From Burkholderiaceae bacterium (lineage in GTDB: Bacteria > Pseudomonadota > Gammaproteobacteria > Burkholderiales > Burkholderiaceae_C): DNA of 64,000 nt. The notes below the pieces were generated by a model. The model was not told the DNA's origin and did no database searches. It worked only from the letters and a program-made list of their open reading frames with translations. The stretch spans positions 1,054,001-1,118,000 of the forward strand of contig JAHCKM010000002.1 of assembly GCA_026125795.1 (NCBI GenBank). Reading direction: 5' to 3'. Positions 1-7,865 of this stretch are shown piece after piece (within the stretch, counting starts at the first letter, position 1; each line of letters opens with the position of its first letter). Made by a program: the position numbers and the translations under genes.

Positions 1-822
1 CACCTCGCGGCCGCTGAATCCGCCCTCGGCCCCGCAGGGGTCTTCGGCGTAGGCCACCACGCCGCGCATGCGCTGGCCGAGGCGGATCGCCTCCTTCAGC
101 AGCCAGCCGCCGTTCGGGTCGAGCGTCACGCGCGCGTCCGGGAAACGCTCGTGCAGTGCCGTCACCGCATCGACCTCGGCGTCGCCAGCCAGCACGCCGC
201 CCTTGAGCTTGAAGTCGTTGAAGCCGTAACGCTCGCGCGCCGCCTCGGCCAGGCGCAGCACGGCCTCGGGCGTCATCGCGGTCTCGTGGCGGACGCGGAA
301 CCAGGCGTTGTCGGCCTCGGGGTCGCTGACGTAGGGCAGATCGGTCTTCGCCTTGTCGCCGACGAAGAACAGGTAGCCGAGCATCTCGACCGAGTCGCGC
401 TGCTGCCCTTCGCCGAGCAGCGCGGCGACCGGCAGGCCGAGGTGCTGGCCGAGCAGGTCGAGCAGCGCCGACTCGACCGCGGTGACGGCGTGGATCGTCG
501 TGCGCAGGTCGAAGGTCTGCAGGCCGCGGCCGCCGCTGTCGCGGTCGGCGAAACGCTGCTGCATCTGGCGCAGCACGGCCTGCACGTTGCCGATCGGCTG
601 GCCGACCACCAGCGCGGCGGCGTCTTCCAGCGTCTGGCGGATCTTCTCGCCGCCGGGCACCTCGCCGACACCGGTGTTCCCGGCGCTGTCGGTCAGGACC
701 AGCAGGTTGCGGGTGAAGAACGGGCCGTGCGCGCCGCTGAGGTTCAGCAGCATGCTGTCGCGGCCTGCGACGGGAATCGCGCGCAGCGCGGTGACGCGCG
801 GCGCGGCAAGGGCGGGGCTCAT
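1..822 (-). CDS. gudD: glucarate dehydratase (partial, C-terminus outside window)
   Basis: Converts D-glucarate to 5-dehydro-4-deoxy-D-glucarate in the cytoplasm; it is a Mg2+ enzyme of the enolase superfamily. The 274 visible codons run from ATG at 822 to the window edge. They carry family signatures: a [18 protein letters not shown] block near residue 22, [27 protein letters not shown], the FKLKGG catalytic-lysine motif, LDPNGGW, and the metal-binding Asp/Glu region around YAEDPCGAE. The family is about 440 residues long, so roughly the last 170 are missing only because the window ends. It is the most distal visible gene of the leftward glucarate cluster, 25 bp after the receptor gene, and its product is the substrate of kdgD. 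Confidence 0.95.
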   Translation of the reverse strand, partial: MSPALAAPRVTALRAIPVAGRDSMLLNLSGAHGPFFTRNLLVLTDSAGNTGVGEVPGGEKIRQTLEDAAALVVGQPIGNVQAVLRQMQQRFADRDSGGRGLQTFDLRTTIHAVTAVESALLDLLGQHLGLPVAALLGEGQQRDSVEMLGYLFFVGDKAKTDLPYVSDPEADNAWFRVRHETAMTPEAVLRLAEAARERYGFNDFKLKGGVLAGDAEVDAVTALHERFPDARVTLDPNGGWLLKEAIRLGQRMRGVVAYAEDPCGAEGGFSGREV

Positions 823-847
823 GCGTGCGGCTCCGGTGGACGAATGG

Positions 848-1809
848 CTAGTTTGCCGTGATCTTGCGCGCCTCGATCAGCTTCTTCCAGCGCGCGTACT
901 CGCTGGCCTGGAAGGCGGCGAACTGCTCCGGCGTGTTGCCGACGATCTCCAGCCCCACCGAGGTGAACTGCTGCCGGATCTGCGGATCGTTCAGCGCCGC
1001 GACCACGGCCGCGTGGAACTTGAGCTTGATGTCCTCGGGCAGGCCCTTGGGCGCGGCGATCGCCTGCCAGGAGTAGACGTCGACGTTCTTCACGCCGGCC
1101 TCGGCCATCGTGGGCACCTCGGGCAGCACCGGCGAGCGCTTCGCGCCGGTGACCGCGAGCGCCCGCAGCTTGCCGGCCTTGATGTGCTGGAAGACGGTGT
1201 TGACGTTCTGGAACGAGGCGTCGACCTGGCCGCCGAGCAGGTCCGACACGGCCGGACCGCCGCCCTTGTAGGGGATGTGCAGGCCGGTGGTGCCGCTCTC
1301 GAGCCAGTACAGCTCGGCGGTGAGGTGGTCGCTCGAGCCGTTGCCCGAGGAGGCGAAGCTCATCTTGTCCGGGTTGGCCTTCTGCCAGGCCATCACGTCG
1401 GCGAGCGACTTGTGCGGCGACGCCGCCGGCACCACCAGCACGTTGGGCGCCTGCACCGCGACGGTGATCAGGTCGAAGTCGTGCAGCGCGTCGTACTGCA
1501 CGTTCTTGATCAGGTGCGGCGCGATGACGAACGGGCCCAGCGAGGAGACGAAGAAGGTGTAGCCGTCCGGCGGCGAACGCTTGACCGCCGCCGCGCCGAT
1601 CGTGCCGGTGGCGCCGGCCTTGTTGTCGACGACGAAGGTCTGGCCGAAGGTCTTGGTCAGCGAGGCGCCAGCGCGCGCGCGATCTGGTCGGTGGCCCCGC
1701 CGGGCGGGAACGGCACGACGAGCGTGACGGGCTTGTTCGGCCAGGCTTGTGCTTGCGCGGCGGTGGTGAGCGCCAGGCCGAAGCCGAGCGCGATGAGATG
1801 TTTCTTCAT
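848..1809 (-). pseudogene. TctC/Bug-family tripartite tricarboxylate receptor, frameshifted
   Basis: Periplasmic solute-binding receptor of the tripartite tricarboxylate transporter (Bug) family. The ATG at 1807-1809 starts a normal signal peptide ending AQA, followed by [26 protein letters not shown], the family's conserved N-terminus. The frame then hits a stop at about 1660. A one-base deletion near 1664-1668 separates this start from the remaining frame, which continues with [18 protein letters not shown] and runs to 848 with all later family features. The total of 962 bp is one short of 321 codons. It lies between kdgD and gudD, so it probably recognised glucarate or galactarate. Either it is a recent pseudogene or the base was lost in sequencing; an otherwise intact sequence fits both. 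Confidence 0.85.
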
Positions 1810-1846
1810 CGGTGTCTCCAGGTGTGTGGGGCGAGGGGAGAAACGG

Positions 1847-2761
1847 TCACTGCGGACCGAGCTTGGAAATCAGCGCACCCAGTTGCTCGCGCTCCGCCGG
1901 CTCGAGATCCGACAGCGGCGGACGCACCGGGCCCGCGCTGTGGCCGGCCAGGGTGGCGCCGGCCTTCACGATGCTGACCGCGTAGCCTTGGCCGCGGTTG
2001 CGGATCTCGAGATATGGCAGGAAGAACGTATCGAGCAGTCGATCGGTGGTTGCGGTGTCGTTGTTGGCGAGCGCGCGATAGAACTGCATCGCGGTGCGCG
2101 GGATGAAGTTGAAGACCGCCGACGAGTACACCGGGCAGCCCATCGCCTTGTAGGCGCCGGCGAACACCTCCGCGGTGGGCAGGCCGCCGAGGTAGGCAAA
2201 GCGGTCGCCCAGGCGCTGGCGGATGGCGACGAAGGCCTCGATGTCGCCCACGCCGTCCTTGAATCCGACCAGGTTCGGGCAGCGCGCGGCCAGTTGCTCC
2301 AGCGAGGCCGGGCTCAGGCGACAGGCGCCGCGGTTGTAGACGATCACGCCGAACTTCACGCTGCGGCACACCGCCTCGACATGCGCGACCAGGCCCTCCT
2401 GGGTGGCCTCGGTCAGGTAGTGCGGCAGCAGCAGCAGGCCCTGTGCACCCAGGCGCTCGGCCTCGCGGGCGTACTGGATGGCCAGCGTGGTGCCGCCGCC
2501 GGCACCGGCGACGATGGGCACGCGGCCGCGGCAGGTCTCGACCGCGGTCTTCACCACCTCGGCGTACTCGGTCGGCTCGAGCGAGAAGAACTCGCCGGTG
2601 CCGCCGGCGGCGAACAGCACGCTCGCGCCGTAGGGCATCAGCCACTCCAGGCGCTCGGCATAGGGCTTGGGCGCGAAACGAAGTTCGCGATCGAAGTCGG
2701 TGAGCGGAAACGACAGCAGGCCGGTGGAGATCGCGGTCTTGAGTTCTCGGGGGCTGGTCAT
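1847..2761 (-). CDS. kdgD: 5-dehydro-4-deoxyglucarate dehydratase
   Basis: Dehydrates and decarboxylates 5-dehydro-4-deoxy-D-glucarate to alpha-ketoglutarate semialdehyde, the step after glucarate dehydratase. The 304 residues match the family length of the DapA/N-acetylneuraminate lyase superfamily. Visible motifs are [14 protein letters not shown] (the GxxGE substrate loop, near residue 53), VIVYNRG with the conserved Tyr, and [10 protein letters not shown] with the Schiff-base Lys. First gene of the glucarate operon, directly downstream of two palindromic LacI-type operators; the receptor and gudD follow on the same strand. The dehydrogenase for the semialdehyde is not in the window. Confidence 0.95.
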   Translation of the reverse strand: MTSPRELKTAISTGLLSFPLTDFDRELRFAPKPYAERLEWLMPYGASVLFAAGGTGEFFSLEPTEYAEVVKTAVETCRGRVPIVAGAGGGTTLAIQYAREAERLGAQGLLLLPHYLTEATQEGLVAHVEAVCRSVKFGVIVYNRGACRLSPASLEQLAARCPNLVGFKDGVGDIEAFVAIRQRLGDRFAYLGGLPTAEVFAGAYKAMGCPVYSSAVFNFIPRTAMQFYRALANNDTATTDRLLDTFFLPYLEIRNRGQGYAVSIVKAGATLAGHSAGPVRPPLSDLEPAEREQLGALISKLGPQ

Positions 2762-2795
2762 GGGTTCTCGATGGAAGGTTTCCGGGTGTTGTTGA

Positions 2796-2809
2796 TGGTA
2801 GCGCTACCA
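2796..2809. promoter_or_regulatory. LacI-family operator 1 (kdgD promoter)
   Basis: Perfect 14-bp palindrome TGGTAGCGCTACCA with the central CG step typical of LacI/GalR operators. It lies 35 bp upstream of the kdgD start. A second copy is centred 27 bp further upstream, and a third copy precedes the LacI-type regulator gene, so repression of kdgD by that regulator is likely. Confidence 0.85.
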
Positions 2810-2822
2810 AACAATGCGGAAA

Positions 2823-2836
2823 TGGTAGCGCTACCG
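2823..2836. promoter_or_regulatory. LacI-family operator 2 (kdgD promoter)
   Basis: TGGTAGCGCTACCG; the inner 12 bp GGTAGCGCTACC are a perfect palindrome identical to operator 1. It sits between the 3' end of the lacI-type gene and kdgD. Two sites this close suggest cooperative binding or blocking of the promoter. Confidence 0.8.
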
Positions 2837-2910
2837 CCAATAGGGTGCAAGCGTTTGTCGACGCCGCGGAGCCGCCGTCTGGCGCGCCAAGCCCAACGGG
2901 TGGGCCAAGA

Positions 2911-3942
2911 TCAGGTGCTGGCGCGCTCGACGATCGAGAAGCCGATGTCGACGATCCGCGGCTCGACGGTGCGGCCTTCGGCGCGCTCGCAGATGAACTG
3001 CGCGGCCTGACGCCCGATCGACCCGCCGTCGATGTGGACCGTGGTCAGCGCCGGGTCCAGATCGGCCGCGAACTCCTGATCGCCGAAGCCGACCACCGCC
3101 AGCTGCTCGGGCACTTTCACGCCGCACACACGTGCTTCGGTCAACACGCCCAGCGCCAGCAGGTCGGAGCTGCAAAACACGGCATCGAGCGACGGGTCCG
3201 CTGCGAGCAGGTCGGCCAGGGCCGCGCGGCCGGACTTCAACGTGGTCGGTGCCGGCACGATCGCTGTGCTGACCGGGGACAGGCCCAGCGTCCGCGCCGC
3301 AGCCTCAAAAGCCGCCAGCCGCCGCCGGGCGCGCTCGTCGCTGCCGGCCAGGGCGGCGAAGCGGCGTCGCCCCTTGGAGTGCAGAAAGCGCGCCACGGCG
3401 CGGCCCACCTCGGCGTGCGAGAAGCCCACCAGCATGTCGATCGGATTGGCGGTGAGGTCCCAGGTCTCGACCACCGGGATCCCGCTGGCCAGCAGGCGCC
3501 GCTTGCCATCGGCCGATCGCATGATGCCGGTGAGCACGATGCCGTCGGGGCGCCGGCCGATGATGGCTTCGAGCAGCGCGTCTTCGCGCGTGCCGTCGTA
3601 GCCCGCCTGCCCCAGCATCAGCTGATAGCCGTGCTCGGCCAGCGCCTCGGTCAGCGAATGCACGGTCTCGAGGAATACCGGGCCGGAAATCGTCGGCACC
3701 ACCGCGGCCACCAGCCGGCTGCGCGTGGAGGCCAGCCCGCCGGCGAGGCGATTGGGGACGTAGCCGGTGCGAGCGATGGCCGCGCGCACTTTCGCGAGCA
3801 CCGCTTCGGATACGCGATCCGGCGTGTTGACCGCGCGCGACGCGGTGATCGGCGCGACGCCGGCCAGCTTGGCCACGTCATGCAGGGTCACGGCGCCGCT
3901 GCGGCGGCGCGTGCGACGGGCGGCGGGGTCGGTGGTGGCCAT
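2911..3942 (-). CDS. LacI-family transcriptional regulator of the glucarate cluster
   Basis: 343 residues. The N-terminal helix-turn-helix and hinge helix are clear: VTLHDVAKLAGVAPITASRAVN at about residues 18-39 and RTGYVPNRLAGGLAS with the minor-groove hinge near residue 63. A periplasmic-binding-protein-like sensor domain follows (VAAVVPTISGPVFLE to DPALTTVHIDG). The ATG at 3942 is chosen because the longer frame adds 44 residues with no family similarity that would cover the operator. The product probably represses kdgD and itself and is relieved by a glucarate or galactarate catabolite. It resembles the GntR-like (gluconate) branch of LacI proteins; the exact inducer cannot be read. Confidence 0.92.
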   Translation of the reverse strand: MATTDPAARRTRRRSGAVTLHDVAKLAGVAPITASRAVNTPDRVSEAVLAKVRAAIARTGYVPNRLAGGLASTRSRLVAAVVPTISGPVFLETVHSLTEALAEHGYQLMLGQAGYDGTREDALLEAIIGRRPDGIVLTGIMRSADGKRRLLASGIPVVETWDLTANPIDMLVGFSHAEVGRAVARFLHSKGRRRFAALAGSDERARRRLAAFEAAARTLGLSPVSTAIVPAPTTLKSGRAALADLLAADPSLDAVFCSSDLLALGVLTEARVCGVKVPEQLAVVGFGDQEFAADLDPALTTVHIDGGSIGRQAAQFICERAEGRTVEPRIVDIGFSIVERAST

Positions 3943-3960
3943 CGGGCGATAGTAGCCCAA

Positions 3961-3974
3961 TGGCAGCGCTACCA
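3961..3974. promoter_or_regulatory. LacI-family operator 3 (autoregulatory)
   Basis: TGGCAGCGCTACCA differs by one base from the perfect palindrome found twice before kdgD. It begins 19 bp upstream of the regulator's start codon, which is the usual place for an autoregulatory site. Confidence 0.75.
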
Positions 3975-3985
3975 AAGCCCTCCGC

Positions 3986-4618
3986 TTACAGCGCCATCGC
4001 CGGCCGTTGCGCCATCGCAGCACGCCAGCGCACCAGGTGTGGATGCATTTCGCCGGGCTTGACCTTGACGACACGCGCGAAGTCCACCGCCACCACCGCG
4101 GTGATGTCGCAGAGGCTGAAGCGATCGGCGGCGATGAAGTCGCGGTCTGCCAGACGGGCGTTCAGCGTGGCAAAGAACTGCTGCACTCGCGCCAGACCGC
4201 GCTGCGCCAGCTCGGGGATCTGTGCGTAGTCCACCGGACCCGGCAGCGCGCGGTTGGCCATGGCCGGCGAGCCGTTGCGCAGCGCCTCGGCGATTGCCAT
4301 CAACCCTTCGAACTCGATGCGCCAGTTCCAGCTCGCGATCTCGGCCTTCTCGGCCGGCGTGGTGCCGAGCAGCGGCGGCTGCGGGTAACGTGCCTCGACG
4401 TACGCCGTGATGCCGGCGTTGTCCGTCAGCGTGAGGCCGTCGTCGGTGCACAGCGTCGGCACCGTGCAGTGCGGGTTGATGCGGCGGTAGGCCTCGCCCA
4501 GCTGCTCGCCGCTGCGCAGGTCGACCTGCACCGTCTCGTGCGCCACGCCTTTCTCGGCGAGCAGGATGCGCGCGCGGCGCGGGCTGGGGGCGGAGGAGCA
4601 GTCGTACAGCGTGATCAT
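3986..4618 (-). CDS. glutathione S-transferase family protein
   Basis: 210 residues. The N-terminal thioredoxin-like domain starts MITLYDCSSAPSPRRARILL, with the cis-Pro in CTVPTL (near residue 54) and the glutathione gamma-glutamyl-binding TDNAGI (E/D-S equivalent) near residue 66. A helical C-terminal domain has the FSLCDITA N-capping motif. Its ATG overlaps the stop of the upstream FAD monooxygenase by four bases (ATGA), so the two are translated together. In such a cluster it could isomerise or conjugate a product of aromatic breakdown, as maleylpyruvate isomerases do, but nothing here proves a specific reaction. Confidence 0.9.
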   Translation of the reverse strand: MITLYDCSSAPSPRRARILLAEKGVAHETVQVDLRSGEQLGEAYRRINPHCTVPTLCTDDGLTLTDNAGITAYVEARYPQPPLLGTTPAEKAEIASWNWRIEFEGLMAIAEALRNGSPAMANRALPGPVDYAQIPELAQRGLARVQQFFATLNARLADRDFIAADRFSLCDITAVVAVDFARVVKVKPGEMHPHLVRWRAAMAQRPAMAL

Positions 4619-5808
4619 GCGGCGTGCCTTTCAAGGTCGGCGTCGAGGTCGTGTGCGTACAGCCAGGCGCTCTGGCGCAACGGGTTGCCGCCCGCCAGCT
4701 CGGCGTCGCGCTGCGCCTGCTCGGGTCCATCGGGCAAATGGTTGCGTTGCTCGCGGCCGCGGCTCATCAGCTGCACCTGGCTGGCGCGCGGCCGGCGGAT
4801 CGCCTCGTAGCGCTGCAGCGCCTGCGGCACCGACGCGCGGTCGGCCTGCCGCAGGCAGGCGGCCAGCACGTAGGCATCCTCCAATGCCTGCGCCGCCCCC
4901 TGCGCGAAGAACGGCAGCATCGCGTGCGCCGCATCGCCCAGCAGCGTCACGCGGCCGGCGCTCCAGCGATCGAGCGGGTTGCGGTCGTACAGCGCCCAGC
5001 GCTTGGTGTTGCTGGCCGAGACGATGAGCTGCTGCACGCGCTCGTCCCAGCCGCTGAACTCGGCGCTCAGGTCGGCGATGTCGCCGTCGGCGGTCCACGA
5101 TTCGTCCCGCCAGTCGCCGGCCGGCACGATGGCCACTACGTTGACCAGCTGTCCGGCGCGGACCGGGTAGTGCACGAAATGCCGGCCCGGTCCGAGCCAC
5201 AGCGTCTGCACCGGTCGCAACGACATCGCGGGGGCCTTGTCGGCCGGCACCAGGCAGCGGAAGGCGCACGAGCCCGAGAAGCGCGCGTCGAGCCGTGCCA
5301 CCGCTGACTGCACGGTCGAGTGGATGCCGTCGGCGCCGATCACCACGTCGGCGATGACCCGGGTCTGGGCGCCGTCTCGCTGCACGAACTTCAGCTCGAC
5401 ACCATTGTTGTCTTGCTGCAGCGCCGTGCAGCGATGGTCGAGCCGCAGCTGCTCGCGCGGCCACGCGCGCTGCAGCAGGTTCAGCAGATCGGCGCGGTGC
5501 GCCACGTAGCAGTGCGCGCCGTACAGCCGCTCGCACTGCTCCCCCATCGGCTGCACGAACAACACGCGCCCGTCTTCCCAGCGCCTGAATTCCCACGCCG
5601 CCTCCAGCCGCACGGCAGACTCCGACAGCCGGCTCGCGAGCCCGATGCGATCGAGCGCACGGACCATGTTGGGCGACACGACGATGCCGGCGCCGACCTC
5701 GCGCAGGTTCTGTGCCTGCTCGTACACGGTGGCATCGAGCCCCGCCTGCCGGAGGAAGAGTGCCGTCGCCAGGCCCCCGAGGCCGGCGCCCACGATCGCG
5801 ATTCGCAT
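4615..5808 (-). CDS. FAD-dependent aromatic-type monooxygenase
   Basis: 397 residues of the class A flavoprotein monooxygenases (salicylate 1-hydroxylase / 3-hydroxybenzoate 6-hydroxylase group). All three fingerprints are present: the dinucleotide fold MRIAIVGAGLGGLATAL at the N-terminus, the DG motif in VVIGADGIHSTV near residue 160, and the GD motif in VTLLGDAAHAMLPFFAQGAA near residue 290. It uses NAD(P)H and O2 to hydroxylate an aromatic or heteroaromatic acid. It begins 25 bp downstream of the TRAP large subunit and overlaps the glutathione transferase, so it is part of the TRAP operon. Exact substrate unknown. Confidence 0.9.
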   Translation of the reverse strand: MRIAIVGAGLGGLATALFLRQAGLDATVYEQAQNLREVGAGIVVSPNMVRALDRIGLASRLSESAVRLEAAWEFRRWEDGRVLFVQPMGEQCERLYGAHCYVAHRADLLNLLQRAWPREQLRLDHRCTALQQDNNGVELKFVQRDGAQTRVIADVVIGADGIHSTVQSAVARLDARFSGSCAFRCLVPADKAPAMSLRPVQTLWLGPGRHFVHYPVRAGQLVNVVAIVPAGDWRDESWTADGDIADLSAEFSGWDERVQQLIVSASNTKRWALYDRNPLDRWSAGRVTLLGDAAHAMLPFFAQGAAQALEDAYVLAACLRQADRASVPQALQRYEAIRRPRASQVQLMSRGREQRNHLPDGPEQAQRDAELAGGNPLRQSAWLYAHDLDADLERHAA

Positions 5809-5833
5809 CCGGCAAGCCTACAACGGCCGGCGG

Positions 5834-7129
5834 CTACCCCCTGTAGCCCAGCAGCCGCGGCAGCCAGAGCACGAGATCCGGCCACAGCATGATGGCCGCC
5901 AGCGCGCCGACCATCACGCCGAGAAACGGCAGCACCTCGCGCACCAGAGCGGTCAATGACACGTTGGCGATCTTGTTCATCATGAACAGCAGCAGGCCGA
6001 ACGGCGGCGTGACGAGGCCGATCATGATGTTGACGACGCACATGACGCCGAAGTGCACCAGATCGATACCGAGCGCGGATGCGGCCGGGATCAACACCGG
6101 CAGGATCACCAGGATGATGGTCGTGCCTTCGAGGAAGCAGCCGAGCACCAGCAGCAGCACGTTGACGCTGAGCAGGAACAGCAGCGGCGTGAGTTGCCAG
6201 GCCGCGAGGGCGGCGCTCAGCGTTCTCGGGATGTTCTCCGACGTGATGACGAAGTTGAACACCAGCGCACCGGCGATCAGCATGCCGATCGACACCGTGA
6301 CCCGTGCGCTGCTGGCCAGCGAGCGGTAGATGTCGCCCGGAGCCACGCTGCGGTAGACCAGCGCCGACACCAGCAGCGCGTAGGCCGCGGCCACCGCGGC
6401 CGCCTCGGTAGGCGTGGTGATGCCGCTGTACATGCAGCCGAGCAGGATCACCGGCATCAGCAGCGCCGGCATCGCCTGCCAGGTGATGCGCGGCATCTCC
6501 GACAGCGGCACGCGTTGCTCCACCGGGAAACGGCGCCGCTTGGCCACGGCGGCGATCAGCGTGCTCTGCACCGCGCCGAGCAGCAGGCCCGGCACCACAC
6601 CGCCGAGGAACAGATAGCCCACCGACGTGTCCGACACCAGCGCGTACAGCACCAGCGGAATCGACGGCGGAAGTATCGGCCCGATCACCGCCGACACGCA
6701 GGTCAGCGCGGCGGCGAACGCCGGCGGGTACTTGCCGTCGCGCGTCATCATCGACTGCATCAGCTTGCCCGAGCCCGCGGCGTCGGCGAGCGCCGAGCCC
6801 GACATGCTGGCGAACACGATGCTCTGCGCCACGTTGACCTGCGCCAGCCCGCCGCGAAAGCGCCCCACCAGTGCGTTGCAGAAGCGCAGCAGCCTGTCCA
6901 TGATGCTGCCGGTGTTCATGAACTCGGCCGCCAGGATGAACAGCGGGATCGCCAGCAGCAGCTGGCTGCTCATCATGCCGTTGAGCAGCTGCTCGGCGGC
7001 GGTGCCCATGTCGAGCCCCTTCATGAACAGCCACAGGATCGAGCCGCCGATCATCGCGTAGCCCACCGGCAGGCCGGCCAGGCTCAACACGACGATCGCG
7101 AGCACCGCAAGCGCGAACGGCGCGGTCAT
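5834..7129 (-). CDS. TRAP transporter large permease (DctM family)
   Basis: 431-residue inner-membrane subunit of a tripartite ATP-independent periplasmic transporter; it carries the substrate, driven by the ion gradient. Twelve or so hydrophobic segments are visible, with family motifs such as GLPVGYAMI at the start, AEFMNTGSIMDRLL, FASMSGSALADAAGSGKLM, IGPILPPSIPLVLY, TPTEAAAVAA and GLVTPPFGLLLF. The ATG at 7129 is chosen because the family starts MTAPFALAVLAIVV; an in-frame extension to 7207 runs into the spacer. A small open frame from the spacer ends in a TGA overlapping this ATG. Confidence 0.95.
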   Translation of the reverse strand: MTAPFALAVLAIVVLSLAGLPVGYAMIGGSILWLFMKGLDMGTAAEQLLNGMMSSQLLLAIPLFILAAEFMNTGSIMDRLLRFCNALVGRFRGGLAQVNVAQSIVFASMSGSALADAAGSGKLMQSMMTRDGKYPPAFAAALTCVSAVIGPILPPSIPLVLYALVSDTSVGYLFLGGVVPGLLLGAVQSTLIAAVAKRRRFPVEQRVPLSEMPRITWQAMPALLMPVILLGCMYSGITTPTEAAAVAAAYALLVSALVYRSVAPGDIYRSLASSARVTVSIGMLIAGALVFNFVITSENIPRTLSAALAAWQLTPLLFLLSVNVLLLVLGCFLEGTTIILVILPVLIPAASALGIDLVHFGVMCVVNIMIGLVTPPFGLLLFMMNKIANVSLTALVREVLPFLGVMVGALAAIMLWPDLVLWLPRLLGYRG

Positions 7130-7140
7130 TGGAGCCCCCC

Positions 7141-7180
7141 GCTCGACGGGTACGTCGAGCGACCCCCCGTGGGGGGTAAG
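7141..7180. repeat. two adjacent hairpins
   Basis: GCTCGACG-GGTA-CGTCGAGC (8-bp arms) is followed directly by ACCCCCC-GT-GGGGGGT (7-bp arms). Both are perfect. They lie between the TRAP small and large subunit genes and could slow ribosomes, protect the mRNA, or set the ratio of subunits. No U-tract follows, so a simple intrinsic terminator is unlikely. Confidence 0.7.
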
Positions 7181-7185
7181 CACGG

Positions 7186-7214
7186 GCCCGATTTGTCCAG
7201 TGGACAAATCGGGC
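7186..7214. repeat. 29-bp perfect palindrome, TCCAGTGGA core
   Basis: Two 14-base arms flank a single central G at 7200, with the core TTTGTCCAGTGGACAAA. A second palindrome with the same nine-base core but other arms is at 43112-43138. It lies in the dctQ-dctM spacer and reads the same on both strands. It could form a long hairpin in RNA or bind a dimeric protein. Confidence 0.85.
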
Positions 7215-7291
7215 GTGCGAACGGCCGGCTCCGGAGCGGCCGCGCGCTCGGCCCGCGCGCCTTCGGCATGCGCCTCGTCATGCCGGATCCC

Positions 7292-7810
7292 TCACAGCGC
7301 CGAGCCGGTCTTGGCGACATCGACCTCTTCGGGCGCCGCGCCGCGCAGCAGGCACACGAGCGCGCCGAGGTAGCGCACGACGATCGCGACGGCGAACACG
7401 ATATAGATCGAGTACAGCACGTCGAGCCGGATCTTCAGGTACGAGCTGCTCTCCACTTTCATGAAGGTCACGTATTTCCAGGTGGCCGGCATCGCCATGC
7501 CGAACAGCACGATGGCGGCGATCGCCACCGCGATGCCGAGCACGCGCCGCCCGCGGGCCCCGAGGCGCGCCGGGATCAGGTCGAGGCGAATCGCTTCGTG
7601 CTCCCTGAGCCAGAACGCCGAGCCGATCAGCGTCATGTACAGCCACGCCACCACCGACAGCTCCGACGACCAGCCGATCGGAAAGTTGAAGAAGTAGCGA
7701 AACACGATCTGCACGATGAACGCGACGAACATCACGCCGAGCAGCGCGGCGACGATGTTCTCCGCGCGCCGCCGGATCCACCCGACGACACGGTCGATGC
7801 TGGGATGCAT
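7292..7810 (-). CDS. TRAP transporter small permease (DctQ family)
   Basis: 172 residues with four hydrophobic segments, the standard DctQ layout: NIVAALLGVMFVAFIVQIVFRY, a second around SSELSVVAWLYMTLIGSAFWL, a third around VLGIAVAIAAIVLFGMAM, and a last around DVLYSIYIVFAVAIVVRYL. The motif WSxExxVxxxxWxxxxGsA of the family is recognisable. The start ATG at 7810 follows a GGAGGGGCTCC-rich leader; upstream in-frame codons do not look coding. It sits between the binding protein and DctM. The 162-bp gap to DctM is unusually long for this pair and full of hairpins. Confidence 0.93.
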   Translation of the reverse strand: MHPSIDRVVGWIRRRAENIVAALLGVMFVAFIVQIVFRYFFNFPIGWSSELSVVAWLYMTLIGSAFWLREHEAIRLDLIPARLGARGRRVLGIAVAIAAIVLFGMAMPATWKYVTFMKVESSSYLKIRLDVLYSIYIVFAVAIVVRYLGALVCLLRGAAPEEVDVAKTGSAL

Positions 7811-7865
7811 GGAGCCCCTCCGATGACTGAGCGGGACCGGCGCTGCGTGTGCCGGCCCGCGCACG

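Larger units (their letters stand above)
7126..7281 (-). other. candidate coupling micro-ORF in the dctQ-dctM spacer
   Basis: A 51-codon open frame (MTRRMPKARGPSARPLRSR start) begins 11 bp after the TRAP small-subunit stop and ends in a TGA that overlaps the DctM ATG as ATGA. It reads straight through the palindrome and hairpins of the spacer. It resembles no protein I know. It may serve only to carry ribosomes to dctM, or it may be chance openness in GC-rich sequence. Confidence 0.25.

Noticed and set aside
482-3010. 842-codon open frame on the plus strand across the glucarate cluster
   Set aside because: Opposite strand of gudD, the receptor and kdgD, which have clear homology; composition is Arg/Gly/His-rich without family features.
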